A stretch of DNA of 64,000 bases from Heligmosomoides polygyrus polygyrus (lineage: Eukaryota; Nematoda; Chromadorea; Rhabditida; Heligmosomidae). Both the position numbers and the translations under genes were made by a program. Location of the stretch: positions 65,630,969 through 65,694,968 of the forward strand of contig OX377205.1 of assembly GCA_947396885.1 (NCBI GenBank), in the 5' to 3' direction. Each line of letters starts with the position of its first letter. The stretch's first letter is position 1. Positions 37,901 through 45,401 of the stretch are shown here, in pieces. The notes under the pieces are model-generated. The model was not told the origin of the DNA, did not search any database, and was given only the letters and a program-made list of their open reading frames with translations.

Positions 37901-40900
37901 CTTGCGGGAGCAACTCGTAATATGGCATTTCACGCGAATCCGAACCAGGAAGGGAGACGCTCCTTAAGGCGTGGGCCCGATTTGCTTTGGGTAGGTCTTC
38001 TCCTTTCCTCCCCACACGCACGAGGCGTATTAGAATGGTAGACCCTCAACTCCAGTACTAGGTGTTCCGGAAACCTCTTTCGGTGCGGCCGAGGAAGGAG
38101 TAACTGACTAGTGGATATGCTGTGTATCGGCACAGACATGACGGAAACATCGAGTCAGTACTTTCCTGTAGTTGAGGGCCTAAAGGCGACTGAAGACTGT
38201 TGGTCTGCACATCTGACCAGGGATGCCGTCAGCTTCCCGTGGAACTTCGGATTGGGACCTATATCACATGAAAGAGCTCGAGACGCTGATCACAGATATG
38301 TAGACCAAATTTGCTAAGTGGATCTTCTAAACGAGTTAAGGCCGGCGGAAGTCGCGATGTCTTCCATGTGTTAGGCGCGCTCAGTCAGCATTGGGCGCAT
38401 TATTGCGCGGTAATCAGCGGCTCGGTTATCAGCTCCGTCAGCAGCGGCGGCGGCGCAGTGGTAGAGTGCTCGCTCCAAAGGATTGGGTTCATTGGTTCGG
38501 TTCCTGCCGCTGAGGGCTTTTTTGCATCTTGTAACCTATCTTCGACGAGGAACTATAATCTCATTTTTAGCACATTTTTGAGCGAACGGCTAATGGCGAC
38601 TTGCATTTATGTCTATTTGAAGACGGAAACGTGTTTTGGGTAAAATGTTTTATTCATGTCGTGAAGCAAGTCAGAAATTCAAATCAAAACAAAATAAAAA
38701 AGTAAAATTAAAATCAAAAATCAACAAAACTTAATAAACATAATAAAAAAGAAAAGGCACTAGTTAAAAGTTCCGACTCCACCGACACGACTTCGGTCGA
38801 AAAAAAAATTTTCGCTGAAACTTCGTCTAGGGGAGTTATTTGGTGTGCTGATCACGAATCTAACATCCGTTTTTCACGATTCGGTCGGAGACCAGCCATA
38901 CCTTTAACAAGGGTGGTCCAAGAAGAGTCACCAATTTCGCTAAGCACTAGTTAGAAGTTCCGACTCCACCGACACGATTTCGGCCGAACAGTTGTAGCAA
39001 CGGTATGGGTGGTCTCCGACCAAATCGTAAAAAACGGATGTCAGATTCGTGATCAGCACCCCAAATAACCCCCCTAGACGAAGTTTCAGCGAAATCGGTG
39101 ACCCTGCCTGGACCACCCTTGTTAACGGTATGGGTGGTCTCCGACCGAATCGTGAAAAACGGATGTCAGATTCGTGGTTAGCACCCCAGGCAACCCCTCT
39201 GACGAAGTTTCAGCGAAATGGGTGACTCTGCCTGGACCACCCTTGTTAAAGATATGGATGGTCTCCGACCGAATCGTGAAAAACGTATGTCAGATTCGTG
39301 ATCAGCACCCCAAATAACTCCCCTATACGAAGTTTCCGCGAAAAATTTTTTTTCGACCGAAGTCGTGTCGGTGGAGTCGGAACTTTTAACTAGTGCCTTT
39401 ACTTTTTATTTATTATGTGTATTAAGTTTTGTTGATTTTCGATTTCATTTTTACTTTTTACTTGTTTTGACTTGAATTTCTGACTGACCTGCTTCACGCC
39501 ATGAATAAAACATTTTACCTGAAGCACGTTTCCGTCTTCAAATAGGCGTAAATGCAAGTCGCTATAAGCCGTGCGCTCAAAAATGTACTAAAAGTGAGAT
39601 TATAGGTCCTCGTCGAAAATAGGTTACAAGATGCAGAAAAAGCCGTCAGCGGCGGGAACCGAACCAATGAACCCAATCCTTTGGAGCGAGCACTCTACCA
39701 CTGCGCTGCCACCGCTGCTGACGGGGCTGATAACCGAGCCGTTGATTACCGCGACATACTGCGCCCAATGCTGACTGAGCGCGCCTAACACATGGAAGAC
39801 ATCGCGACTTTCGCCGGCCATAACTCGCTTAGGAGATCCATTTAGCAAATTTGGTCTACATATCTGTGATCAGCGTCTCGAGCTCTTTCACGTGATATAG
39901 GTCTCAATCCGAAGTTCCATGGGAAGCTGACGGCATTCCTTGGTGAGAACCATAGTTGACACAGGAAATTCGTTTCAAATGCAAGAATATCAAAACGGTT
40001 ACAATCCATCCTAGGTAAGGGATCTCAATCACTACCAGAAAGACCGACCTGACGAAAACAAACTTAAATTTTATGTCATGAATTTCTAGTAGTGTTGTAT
40101 GCGCGCCCTTGTCACACATTTCCAAGGGCAAGCCAATTCGCTATTGTCAGTCTGAAGGAGCTAAATAGCGTTATCAGCAAGGGGAGTCGCATAGCAGCTA
40201 TTAATGTTTTCCTTTTTCATCTGACACCGCTAATCTTCTTAAGAAATCAGCGAGCAAGTATGAAAACACCAGAGTTGGGGAAGCGACTATTGGGCAGCGA
40301 AGCCACTAACACGCCAAGGCTCGTTTAGTGCCTCAACGCTAAAAAGAACTGCAAAATTAAGACTAACCCTGCCTCATTGAAGAAGCCGTCGATCGTGAAG
40401 TTCGGGTGATGCTCCTGATAGACTTGCAGAGCGCGATCTCCTGAAGAGAACCAGCCGCTGAGCTCGAAAACTAAGGGAGCCTGACCACCTAAACTCACCG
40501 ACATGCAGCTCAGCTCGATCGGCATTTCCATACAGCGTCTGGGTATCCATTAGCGACTGCATCAAGTAGTCAAGAAGCTGATCAGAGAAGTCTCCAGTCG
40601 CGTTGAGCTCTGAACCCGTTCAGCATGAAGCAAATCGGTACTTTCTCGCAACAATAATATCTTGTCGGGCTCGTGGCTCTTACTATTGGATGAACCTACT
40701 TCGTATGAAAGACTTCTTGATGGGATTGAAGTTGCATAGCGTCACCATAGGGAAGTTCATGCCATTTTCGTTGATAAGGAACGAGACCTGCAAGGAACTG
40801 GTTGACAACCTTCCTCAAGATTCAACTAGAAGCGCAAAAGGTGAAAATAGCTCGCGTTCTTCAATGAATAATCGAGGTAATATAATTGCGTCGGAGGCAA

Positions 40901-41622
40901 TTGTGCGCAATAGCGGTTCTGGAGGACCACAAGAAGGAACGAACCTGTGAGACAATGGGGCTGCTCATGTACATGGAGAGCAGTGTAGTTACTTGGTAGA
41001 TGAGCAACACTCCGGACATGAGGACCATGAGGACCCAGAAATGTGTGGAGAATCGCTTGCCCTGATAGATCCGTTTCGGACCGTGCATCGTTGTCGTCTC
41101 TGCAATGACAGTCACTCGCCTTGCAGTCCTAGCACGATAAGAAGATGAGCACCAGAAAAAGTCTCGGGAAGCGTGTCGAAAGTCAGGTACTGTACGGCTG
41201 ATTGGTTGTCACTCAGAAGCCCTTAACCTCAAGAACAGGCAGATCTCGTTTTTATTAAGACCGTCCTCCTTATAATAGTCCATTTGTGCATACCCCCTCT
41301 AAGGCCACGCTCTCCACGCTTTCTAAGGCCTCCTACAAAGAAGGGTTTATTTCAGGCACGCGACCCTTTGTCACAGGTGTCCACTCACGCGAGAAGTGCT
41401 GAGTTTCCCGACTGATCGAACCAATTCCTTCCGTCTCCTTAATGCGGCGAATCTGCTCAGCCGGCACTTGGAGGATGATCTGCGAGGCCCGCTGCTTGAA
41501 GCCGATGCGCCTCTCTGACCTGAAGCCAAATACATACAGGGACCACCGGTTGGCGACCGATTCAGGGGTGCAATTGCTTACTGGTTGTCCTCAAAGTACT
41601 CGTTGCAAGCCGTGAAGGTGAC
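25409..41622 (-). CDS. DEG/ENaC family cation channel subunit (spliced gene, minus strand)
   Basis: This is a trimeric amiloride-type sodium channel subunit of the plasma membrane. Coding exons, in transcript order: 41622-41582, 41519-41389, 41099-40945, 40787-40700, 40609-40499, 40440-40368, 33380-33160, 28160-28015, 27943-27836, 27768-27711, 26715-26647, 26585-26429, 26325-26251, 26188-26043, 25990-25808, 25626-25528, and possibly 25462-25409. They encode roughly 620-640 residues, in line with the family. The order is a cytoplasmic HGPKRIY segment, TM1, a large extracellular loop with the family's cysteine pattern, then TLTEILSDIGGNMGMFLG leading into TM2, and a basic tail. Codon phase agrees at every junction except 26429/26325. 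The true start was not found: the first exon has no ATG, so upstream exon(s) are missing. Closely similar worm proteins include DEG/ENaC members, but orthology is not claimed. Confidence 0.85.
26043..26715 (-). CDS. Channel gene exons 11-14: last extracellular cysteines, TM2 and pore
   Basis: Exon 26715-26647 (MPTCTPYQTFQC) and exon 26585-26429 (FHMPQCQECKIECNSQVYHA) finish the cysteine-rich region. Exon 26325-26251 gives NVFFRDMAHTEYRQVQATSL and ends in ILS; exon 26188-26043 gives DIGGNMGMFLGMSLITVTEI, with the G-x-S selectivity filter (GMS), TM2 and a basic FSKRRRDYLFNKKK start of the tail. The junction 26429 to 26325 is out of phase by one base with the only good donor (ATGAG/GTTCG) and acceptor (CTCACAG/TGAAC); see findings. 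Other junctions are in phase. Confidence 0.8.
27410..27640. repeat. Two-copy tandem repeat (about 122 bp) in a channel-gene intron
   Basis: GTTCGGCACGTCTACT at 27414 recurs at 27536, each followed by AGTCGTCAGGCACG and AATCCCCTCATCCC, and by a C-rich end (a run of C at 27610-27622). Intronic minisatellite. Confidence 0.75.
27711..28160 (-). CDS. Channel gene exons 8-10: extracellular palm and cysteine-rich region
   Basis: Exon 28160-28015 reads DDAEPIFSNAFENGFRYYVH and continues to SEGISVSPGTRVYSAISTNT, the conserved stretch where family members have VAPGFQTFVAT. Exon 27943-27836 has SENWGNCSEQWPP and VNCDSLCK, equivalent to the P-x-G-x-C and C-x-x-x-C positions. Exon 27768-27711 has NDRCGCSPFTYNID, the C-x-C-x-P motif. 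Phases are 0, 0, 1. The 27943 and 27768 exons were found by searching for the missing cysteine motifs between flanking exons; both have TTTCAG/TTTAG acceptors and exact phase. Confidence 0.8.
28985..29098 (-). mobile_element. SINE fragment, 3' of the hAT-like insertion (other part at 31902-31945)
   Basis: It is similar to the SINE at 7528-7824 (minus orientation; words ACCAATTCACC, GGATGAAAGGCT, GATCCGAATCAGGAACC). The tRNA-like head is completed after 31902, on the other side of the hAT-like element, so the hAT element landed inside this SINE copy. Confidence 0.6.
29107..31901. mobile_element. hAT-like composite transposon carrying a family-B retrotransposon segment (copy 1)
   Basis: It is bounded by an 8-bp duplication GACCCGAC (29099-29106 and 31902-31909) and terminal inverted repeats CAGGGATGGGCGGAA / TTCCGCCCATCCCTG. 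Subterminal zones are packed with TTTTCTG/CAGAAAA words (29120-29220 and 31765-31885), typical transposase-binding arrays of hAT elements. No transposase is seen. The interior contains about 1.2 kb of family-B retrotransposon on the minus strand (29740-30920). The element lies in a channel-gene intron. CAGGG ends with an 8-bp duplication match the hAT superfamily by established criteria. Confidence 0.85.
29740..30920 (-). pseudogene. Family-B retrotransposon segment inside hAT-like copy 1
   Basis: Minus-strand RT motifs are HVHLKKAFDSVETEAVVEVL (about 30780-30720), FTTKVSPFYNNVV (about 30655-30620), ITPSISQAERMLAGFD (about 30500-30450), LQLNLTKTMFMRNG (about 30425-30385) and YVYLGREVNMTN (about 30320-30285). 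The C-terminal domain follows: ALRDAGLYES-like, GIERTMLGVT and IRWAGHVMRFA-equivalent sequence to about 29940. Frameshifted and inactive. Confidence 0.75.
31910..33159. other. Channel-gene intron, no other feature
   Basis: AT-rich intron sequence between the hAT-like element and exon 7. Apart from the SINE remnant (to about 31945) and the hairpin at 32600-32647 I see nothing. Short plus-strand frames (32120-32326, 32893-33099) have no supporting motifs. Confidence 0.5.
32600..32647. repeat. Intronic perfect hairpin, 18-bp arms
   Basis: GTAATAGTAAAACTGTAA (32600-32617) pairs exactly with 32630-32647 across a 12-nt loop. It lies alone in the large channel-gene intron; likely a MITE core. No expression signal is visible. 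Confidence 0.7.
33160..33380 (-). CDS. Channel gene exon 7: extracellular cysteine motif
   Basis: The acceptor TTGCAG precedes 33380 and the donor GTAGG follows 33160; the exon contributes FNCTETMKLCSFGGRQFDCC then LTNLGKCHTL. C-x-F-x-G-x-x-F-D-C and G-x-C are hallmark DEG/ENaC motifs, followed by the VNAGLQIILDAH strand. The exon begins by completing a Gly codon from the previous exon and leaves one base for the next. It is isolated by a 7 kb intron on its 5' side and a 5 kb intron on its 3' side, both full of transposons. Confidence 0.85.
33553..36687 (+). mobile_element. Full-length RTE-type non-LTR retrotransposon (copy F)
   Basis: It is flanked by an 18-bp target duplication, AGTGGCATACAGTGGTGG (33535-33552) and the same with one change at 36688-36705. 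The 3' end is a GAAGAAGAAG repeat (36665-36687). It lies antisense to the channel gene in its 7 kb intron. A single uninterrupted frame covers endonuclease and reverse transcriptase, so this is the youngest and possibly the only active element in the window. Confidence 0.92.
33689..36634 (+). CDS. RTE endonuclease-reverse transcriptase polyprotein, intact
   Basis: About 981 residues from the first ATG inside the element (33689). A longer frame starts at 33518, but that ATG is in the flanking intron, upstream of the target duplication. The apurinic-type endonuclease domain has VATLNVGTL, AVQETRW, VAGDLNGHVG, TQIDFVLVKD and QHRPLICTLK, giving the expected N, E, D/N, D and H positions. The linker contains ITKPGRRKVDKQAWLWTDD. 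The RT domain has NYRPIRLLSHSMKIFERV, FLDLEKAFDRVPREVIWYAL, HQGSALSPLLFVVVMDAIT, LLYADDVMLAS (intact YADD) and FKYLGS. The C-terminal domain has METKMLRWTAGVTRMDRIRN and RWYGHVLRGKED. It nicks DNA and copies its RNA at the target (target-primed reverse transcription) by established RTE biology. Confidence 0.92.
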   Translation: MIAQVFRDSATASAGADAHSQSPASVRSMRGSLMRGRHRGATELVRKSRNVSRTRVATLNVGTLTGRSCELVEALERRRVDFCAVQETRWSCRKSRDIGRGFKAVLCGSPRTTSGVGIIVSERFRDSIVSVERFDDRLMKIVVAAKERLYHFFSAYAPQTGCSDQAKEEFWSLLDEKTAEVPSKDVMIVAGDLNGHVGATKDGYGCHGGFGYGSRNADGERILEYAESHNLTIVNTVFRKRDSHLISFYSGNTRTQIDFVLVKDRDRSLVTDAKVVPYETVAPQHRPLICTLKIAPPRLKQVERCGAPRIKWWRMKEKEAAVISRVRLPTVTTVDETWEKATDAIRHAARSELGITKPGRRKVDKQAWLWTDDVKAKVREKKTLYHVFLGEKTADNWRKYQEAKKAAKKAVAVAKATHYGDVNEKLESRDGERYLYRLAKNRHRQTEDIEKFFGINDENGRLLTDRKKALKRWRDYFEEISTVEFPHPAIPSTAPTHGPVQKITVEEIEAALKKMRPGKANGPDDVAAELWKSKFWCPAEWLAKFFNQVVAEKKVPESWRQSTTIPIWKKKGSPADCSNYRPIRLLSHSMKIFERVVDGRIRDIVQLSSNQCGFVAGCGTIDAIHAARLLIEKHREKQKAVHIAFLDLEKAFDRVPREVIWYALRHHGVPEELIEWVRILYSCPKSRVQAAAGTSMEFPISVGVHQGSALSPLLFVVVMDAITRDLQKPVPWTLLYADDVMLASEDKGELEREVQAWCDRLERFGLRLNVKKTEYLTTDVTESSSIKVNGIELPRTAVFKYLGSAVASDGKLMVEVNSRVSAAWSKWRSLTGVLCDRKIPERFKSKIYRAVIRPVAMYGAECWPATKEVETRLSVMETKMLRWTAGVTRMDRIRNDAIRQKFGVAPIADKMREARLRWYGHVLRGKEDSVRKIGLKFEVVGKRPRGRPKQRWADTLHTDLKAAGVHPDLAWIGKGGVMTPE
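36706..38221. other. Channel-gene intron, no clear feature
   Basis: Unassigned sequence between the RTE copy and the foldback element. No splice-supported exon, RNA or repeat with visible ends was recognised. Confidence 0.45.
38445..38509 (+). repeat. tRNA-like (pseudo-tRNA) block in the left arm; inverted copy at 39651-39720
   Basis: GCAGTGGTAGAGTGCTCGC resembles a tRNA A box/D arm and GGTTCGGTTCCTGCCGCT a T arm plus 3' acceptor side. The putative anticodon loop lacks U33 and the acceptor stem is imperfect, so this is probably a SINE-type promoter rather than a working tRNA. tRNA resemblance is seen directly; function is not claimed. Confidence 0.45.
38985..39345. repeat. Tandem repeat of about 118 bp units in the foldback core
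   Basis: Three head-to-tail units start with GGTATGGGTGGTCTCCGACC (39001, 39127) or GATATGGATGGTCTCCGACC (39249) and run through AGATTCGTG and GAAGTTTC to CCTGGACCACCCTTGTTAA. An inverted partial unit lies at 38810-38940. Confidence 0.75.
40368..41622 (-). CDS. Channel gene exons 1-6: cytoplasmic N-terminus, TM1 and first extracellular segment
   Basis: Exon 41622-41582 (VTFTACNEYFEDN) and exon 41519-41389 (ERRIGFKQRASQIILQVPAE) give the cytoplasmic part. Exon 41099-40945 holds TTMHGPKRIYQGK, the conserved His-Gly gating motif of the family, then TM1 (FWVLMVLMSGVLLIYQV). Exon 40787-40700 has FPMVTLCNFNPI, the post-TM1 motif. Exon 40609-40499 has LNATGDFSDQLLDYLMQS, and exon 40440-40368 ends NFTIDGFFNEAG. 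Introns here are tiny (58 to about 290 bp) with GTGAG/GTAGG/GTTCG donors. Phases join as 2, 1, 0, 1, 1, 2 after successive exons. The exon at 41582 may not be the first coding exon. Confidence 0.8.
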
Positions 41623-42611
41623 CTGAAAGATTACTGTATGTAGGAGTAGTCAAGCGTGAAGAAGCACCGTCGACATTCACTTTGGCACGCACCAAACATA
41701 GTTCCTAAGCCTTACATGCTGCGTTTGGGAAGAACTGCATAACGGCCCGTAGCAACTGCATTAACCAAAGAGGAAGGTGTGATCGCCATTTCAATAGCTC
41801 GCCTTTCTTAGGAGCGAAACATCACCAGTATCCCTCGCTGGGCCATACTTTTTGCTCTGTCAGTAAGCTTGCAAAGACAGGCCGAGTTACAGTCCTTATT
41901 ATCAGTGAAGTGCGGAAATTTTTCTGGAAAAACCGAAAGACGAAAGAAGGAACGGAAACGCTAAAAAATGGCCGGAAACCGGAACACGAAATGCGGAAAC
42001 GGAAATGACACATATTCGCCATTTTTTCAAAAGTGCGTCTGACACGGCGTCAGATGCAGCTCCTATGTATTGCAAATTTTCTTGCTCAGAACTTTGCGAG
42101 CAGCAGAATTTTCCACAGATTGGTGCTCATCCTCAGCATAACTTAACATAATGAAGCACGAATTCATCGTGTTGTTATGATAACCTTTTAGTTATGGCTG
42201 AACAATAAACGAAAGCAAATTAGGGGCCTATTTCACTATTTCTCACTATTTCAGCATGCAGTCTTTCCATATCTAGTTTCTGCGACGTGTTTTTCGCTGA
42301 CTTTTTGATGCTGATATTTTTTTAACAGTAGACTTAACCGACTTAATCCCTTGAGGTTACTTACAGACCCTCATTAAAAAAACTGACTCGGGTGAAGTCT
42401 AAAACTGGAGTAGCCACCTAGATCATTTTCCGGCCAGCAAAGAATTCCTCTCAACACTTTTAGAAACCAGTGGCTTCATGGATGACGTGGTGACTGCACA
42501 GATATCTGCTTATTCAACATTAGCAGTTACATTGTAATCACCAAAACTAGTGCTCAAAATTTATTTTCTGGGATCTAAGATGACATCTGGATGACTGGTT
42601 AGTCATGGTGG
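41623..42611. other. Upstream of the known channel exons; fragment of a CCGGAAACCGG repeat family
   Basis: No exon completing the channel N-terminus was identified here. 41915-42010 contains GGAAACGG / GGCCGGAAACCGGAA words shared with 46290-46400, a repeat family resembling hAT subterminal arrays. The rest shows nothing. Confidence 0.4.
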
Positions 42612-42619
42612 GTTCACAC

Positions 42620-44128
42620 CAGGGATGGGCGGAAATTTTGAAAATTTTCCCAGAAAACAGAAAACAGAAAATCGCTTTCGTCAGCAAACAGAAATCAGAA
42701 AACAGAAAAGCCAAAAATGCCAGAAAAGAGAAAAATCAGAAAACAGACAACAGAAAATTTCGAAATTGTCACACGACCTAATTATTCCACTCAAAGATCC
42801 ATTTTCCTGTAGCAAATGCTTTTGTATGACTAAAAATGTATTTATGGACCAGCGTTTTTGCTTGAAATCGTTTATAAGAATTTCTAGCATACTCCAAATT
42901 TAAAACAACCAGTAAACTGTCCGACTCGGTCTTAAGCTGAATCTTACGGAGACGATGTGCATGAGGAACAGACGACTTTCTATACCCCATTTTCTCTCGA
43001 CGGCACATCTACGAGTGCTCCAGCTACGTGTATCTGGGTCGCGGAGTCAATATGGCCAACGACCTAGCGTCAGAGCTGAGCAGGAGAAAACGAGCGGCTT
43101 GGGGAGCTTTCAAGAGCGTCGAAGAAGTCGTGAAGAAGACGAAGAACGACCGACTCCGTGCCCACCTATTCGACTCTACCGTTCTTCCTGCCCTAACATA
43201 CGCCTCAGAGACCTGGGCTATACGAAAACAGGATGAACACGCGATCAGCGTTGAGCAGCGTGGAATCGAGAGGACGATGCTCGGAGTGACACGACTCACG
43301 CAAATGAGAGAAGGCCTCCGGGGTTCCGAGCTTCGCCGACGTTCAAAGATCAGAGACGCTGTCGCGTGGGCCAAGTTGTCGAAAATTAGGTGGGCCGGCC
43401 ACGTAATGCGCTTCGCAGACACCCGTTGGACGAGAGCCGTTACCGACTGGATGTCAAGAGAACACCAGGATGCAAACTAACGGGTTGGTCGGACTTCTGA
43501 CTTCTTTGTGAAAGTTTTAAACGATCCACATGAAGCTCTTCGTGTCCCTCGAGTAAGGAGGATCCATTGGAGCACTCTGGCGTTACAGGGACGAATGGAG
43601 ACGCCGCTTAGGTGATACAGGTGATACATGAAAATTTTCGTAGTTCACTGCCGTATCTCTACATCAGCGAAATCAAAGGTAACTAAAAGTTTTCCATTCC
43701 TTACTAATTTTGACACCCAAAAGCTGAGCAAGGTTCAGTGCTAGAAAAATAGCCTCACGAAAAGCTCCGCGGGAAGCGATCAGTGGGGATGACCGGCCAA
43801 CAATTTACATTTTTGAGGATGGGCAATAGTCCTACCCACAGTAACTCGACTAAATAACTAATTGGGACAACCGATTAGTTAATAGATGATTAAATGCTCC
43901 TCAGAACACTAGTTTTAATATCACAATAATATAGCCTTAATATAAAGTTGTAAGTAATCGTAGATATCGAAAGGAATACGAAACCAAATTATTAAAGCCG
44001 AAAAATGTCCTATGAAGGAACTCCATGTCAGCAGCACTTACACAATTACTCAAATAAACAAAACGGCACAGTTCATGAGTGCATGGCGCAATTCCTACAC
44101 GAACACATCCAAAAACGTCACATGCTTA
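42620..44128. mobile_element. hAT-like composite transposon copy 2, main part
   Basis: It begins CAGGGATGGGCGGAAATTTT after GTTCACAC (42612-42619). 42620-42910 matches the reverse complement of 31640-31901, and 43670-44128 matches the reverse complement of about 29340-29640, so this is copy 1's family in reverse orientation. It again contains the family-B segment between those parts. An internal deletion relative to copy 1 lies near 42915. Similarity stops abruptly at 44128; the missing terminus is found at 45402-45536 in opposite orientation. Confidence 0.8.
42930..43620 (+). pseudogene. Family-B retrotransposon C-terminal segment inside hAT-like copy 2
   Basis: It encodes YLGRGVNMANDLASELSRRK, then LPALTYASETWAIRKQDEH, GIERTMLGVTRLTQMREG and IRWAGHVMRFADTRWTRAVT (43030-43480), the C-terminal domain of an RTE-like polyprotein. 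It is the same segment and same 3' junction as in copy 1 (29740 onward, reversed). Inactive. Confidence 0.8.
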
Positions 44129-44206
44129 TGATCCCCCATATATAAAAGAGGAAGGGTTTTTTGTCCGATGTTAGCCACCCACAATTCGTACACTGGCTAG
44201 CTAGCC

Positions 44207-44228
44207 GGTTTAATCACCCAAGTTTGCG
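44207..44228 (+). ncRNA. SL1-like spliced-leader sequence (probably a relic)
   Basis: A 22-nt word begins GGTTTAATCACCC and continues AAGTTTGCG. It agrees with the nematode SL1 leader at 20 of 22 positions and is followed by GT, as the leader is in SL RNA. Downstream sequence does not resemble the SL RNA body and I find no Sm-binding AATTTTGG. It may be an SL RNA relic or the 5' end of a retroposed trans-spliced mRNA. The match itself is direct; the interpretation is inference. Confidence 0.5.
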
Positions 44229-44379
44229 GTGCGGTTGCCAGTTGTCCAAACGAAGACGCTTGACAGTTGTCCACCAATGTTGTTTACCATCGACTACCAT
44301 CGACTGCCTGACGTAGGGTGATTTCGAAAGAGGTCTCTTCCCAATAAGTGTCTAGTGGTCATACCTCAGTGTTCCTTCC

Positions 44380-44826
44380 CAGCTCTCCTGTGTGGTGCAA
44401 CCTTCCACTATTTTTACCGCCCTACTTTTACCACTACCCCACTACCAGGGTTGCTGCTACTACAGAAATTGAATCCTCTTCCACTGTTCAGTATGACAAC
44501 GGGTTGCTCCGTTCTGCATTTTTCTTTTGCTATTTTGCCTCACATAAGCCGTTTCTTGTTTCAATTTACCTCTACGTTTGCCGCCATACTTTTACCACTA
44601 CCCCACTACCAGGGAAGCTACGACTCCATAATAAATTGAATCCTTTTCCACTGTGCAGTATGACAACCGGCTGCTCTTTTTTGCACATTTTTACTATTAT
44701 TTTGCATCGCAGATGGCATTCCTTCCTTTCAATTTTCCTCTATATCTACAGCCCTACCTTGACCATTACCCCACTCTGTTGAAGAATCTGTCCTCAAATA
44801 CCGAATCTCTCTCCATTGTGCACAAT
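44380..44826 (+). repeat. Degenerate tandem repeat, three units of about 160-170 bp
   Basis: CTTTTACCACTACCCCACTACC occurs near 44426 and 44588, with a diverged unit CCTTGACCATTACCCCACTC near 44757. Each is followed by GAATCC/GAATCT, TTCCACTG-like and AGTATGACAAC-like words. Overlapping frames in it (44348-44782) reflect the repeat, not a gene. Confidence 0.65.
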
Positions 44827-45268
44827 GACGCTGGGTTGTGGGGACCCTAGCGGGCTCGAGGTTGGGTTGGGTTTCTGACCCCACATGGCTCACCACACAC
44901 GACGCCGGCGAAGCCGGCTAGCCTAGCGTGGCCCGCCCGGCCAGAGTCGAGTGCGGGCGAAGCCCGCAACCGACGCGGGGTTGTGGGGACCCTAGCGGGC
45001 TCGAGGTTGGGTTGGGTTTCTGACCCCACATGGCTCACCACACACGACGCCGGCGAAGCCGGCTAGCCTAGCGTGGCCCGCCCGGCCAGAGTCGAATGCG
45101 GGCGAAGCCCGCAACCGACGCTGGGTTGTGGGGACCCTAGCGGGCTCGAGGTTGGGTTTGGTTTCTGACCCCACATGGCTCACCACACACGACGCCGGCG
45201 AAGCCGGCTAGCCTAGCGTGGCCCGCCCGGCCAGAGTCGGGTGCGGGCGAAGCCCCAACCGACGCTGG
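44827..45268. repeat. 145-bp satellite-like tandem array, three units
   Basis: Units start GGTTGTGGGGACCCTAGCGG and contain GAGGTTGGGTTGGGTTTCTG, ACGCCGGCGAAGCCGGCTAG and GTGCGGGCGAAGCCCGCAAC. Copies are almost identical and GC-rich compared with the surroundings, indicating recent amplification. Internal short palindromes (GCCGGCGAAGCCGGC; GCGGGCGAAGCCCGC) occur once per unit. Minus-strand frames recurring every 145 bp are artefacts. Confidence 0.9.
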
Positions 45269-45401
45269 TTTAAAATACTTTAGAAACACTATTTTGGAAC
45301 TATTTTGCTTCAAGATCCATCTTGGGACTGTCCAGCTGTGTCACCTTGGACGCAAGGTTTCTAGGCTGGCACAGACTGAATATTCCTGTGGAAGTGTGAA
45401 C

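Larger units (their letters stand above)
38222..39947. mobile_element. 1.7 kb foldback element with SINE/tRNA-like arms and tandem-repeat core
   Basis: Sequence 38222-38760 is repeated in inverted orientation at about 39370-39947 (ATGCCGTCAGCTTCCC / GGAAGCTGACGGCAT at the outer ends; GGAACTTTTAACTAGTGCC near the inner ends). Each arm contains a tRNA-like block (about 38445-38509 and 39651-39720). The core (38770-39370) is built of about 118-bp units containing GGTGGTCTCCGACC and AACGGATGTCAGATTCGTG, several direct and one inverted. No coding potential. A target duplication was not resolved. Confidence 0.75.

Noticed and set aside
38445..38509. Functional tRNA gene
   Set aside because: Anticodon loop and acceptor stem are imperfect, and an inverted copy sits in the other arm of a foldback element; treated as a tRNA-like block.
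44207..44330. Functional SL1 RNA gene
   Set aside because: No SL RNA body similarity and no Sm-binding site downstream; only the 22-nt leader matches.
44847..45186. Repeated minus-strand frames in the 145-bp array
   Set aside because: They recur with the repeat period and have no independent coding evidence.
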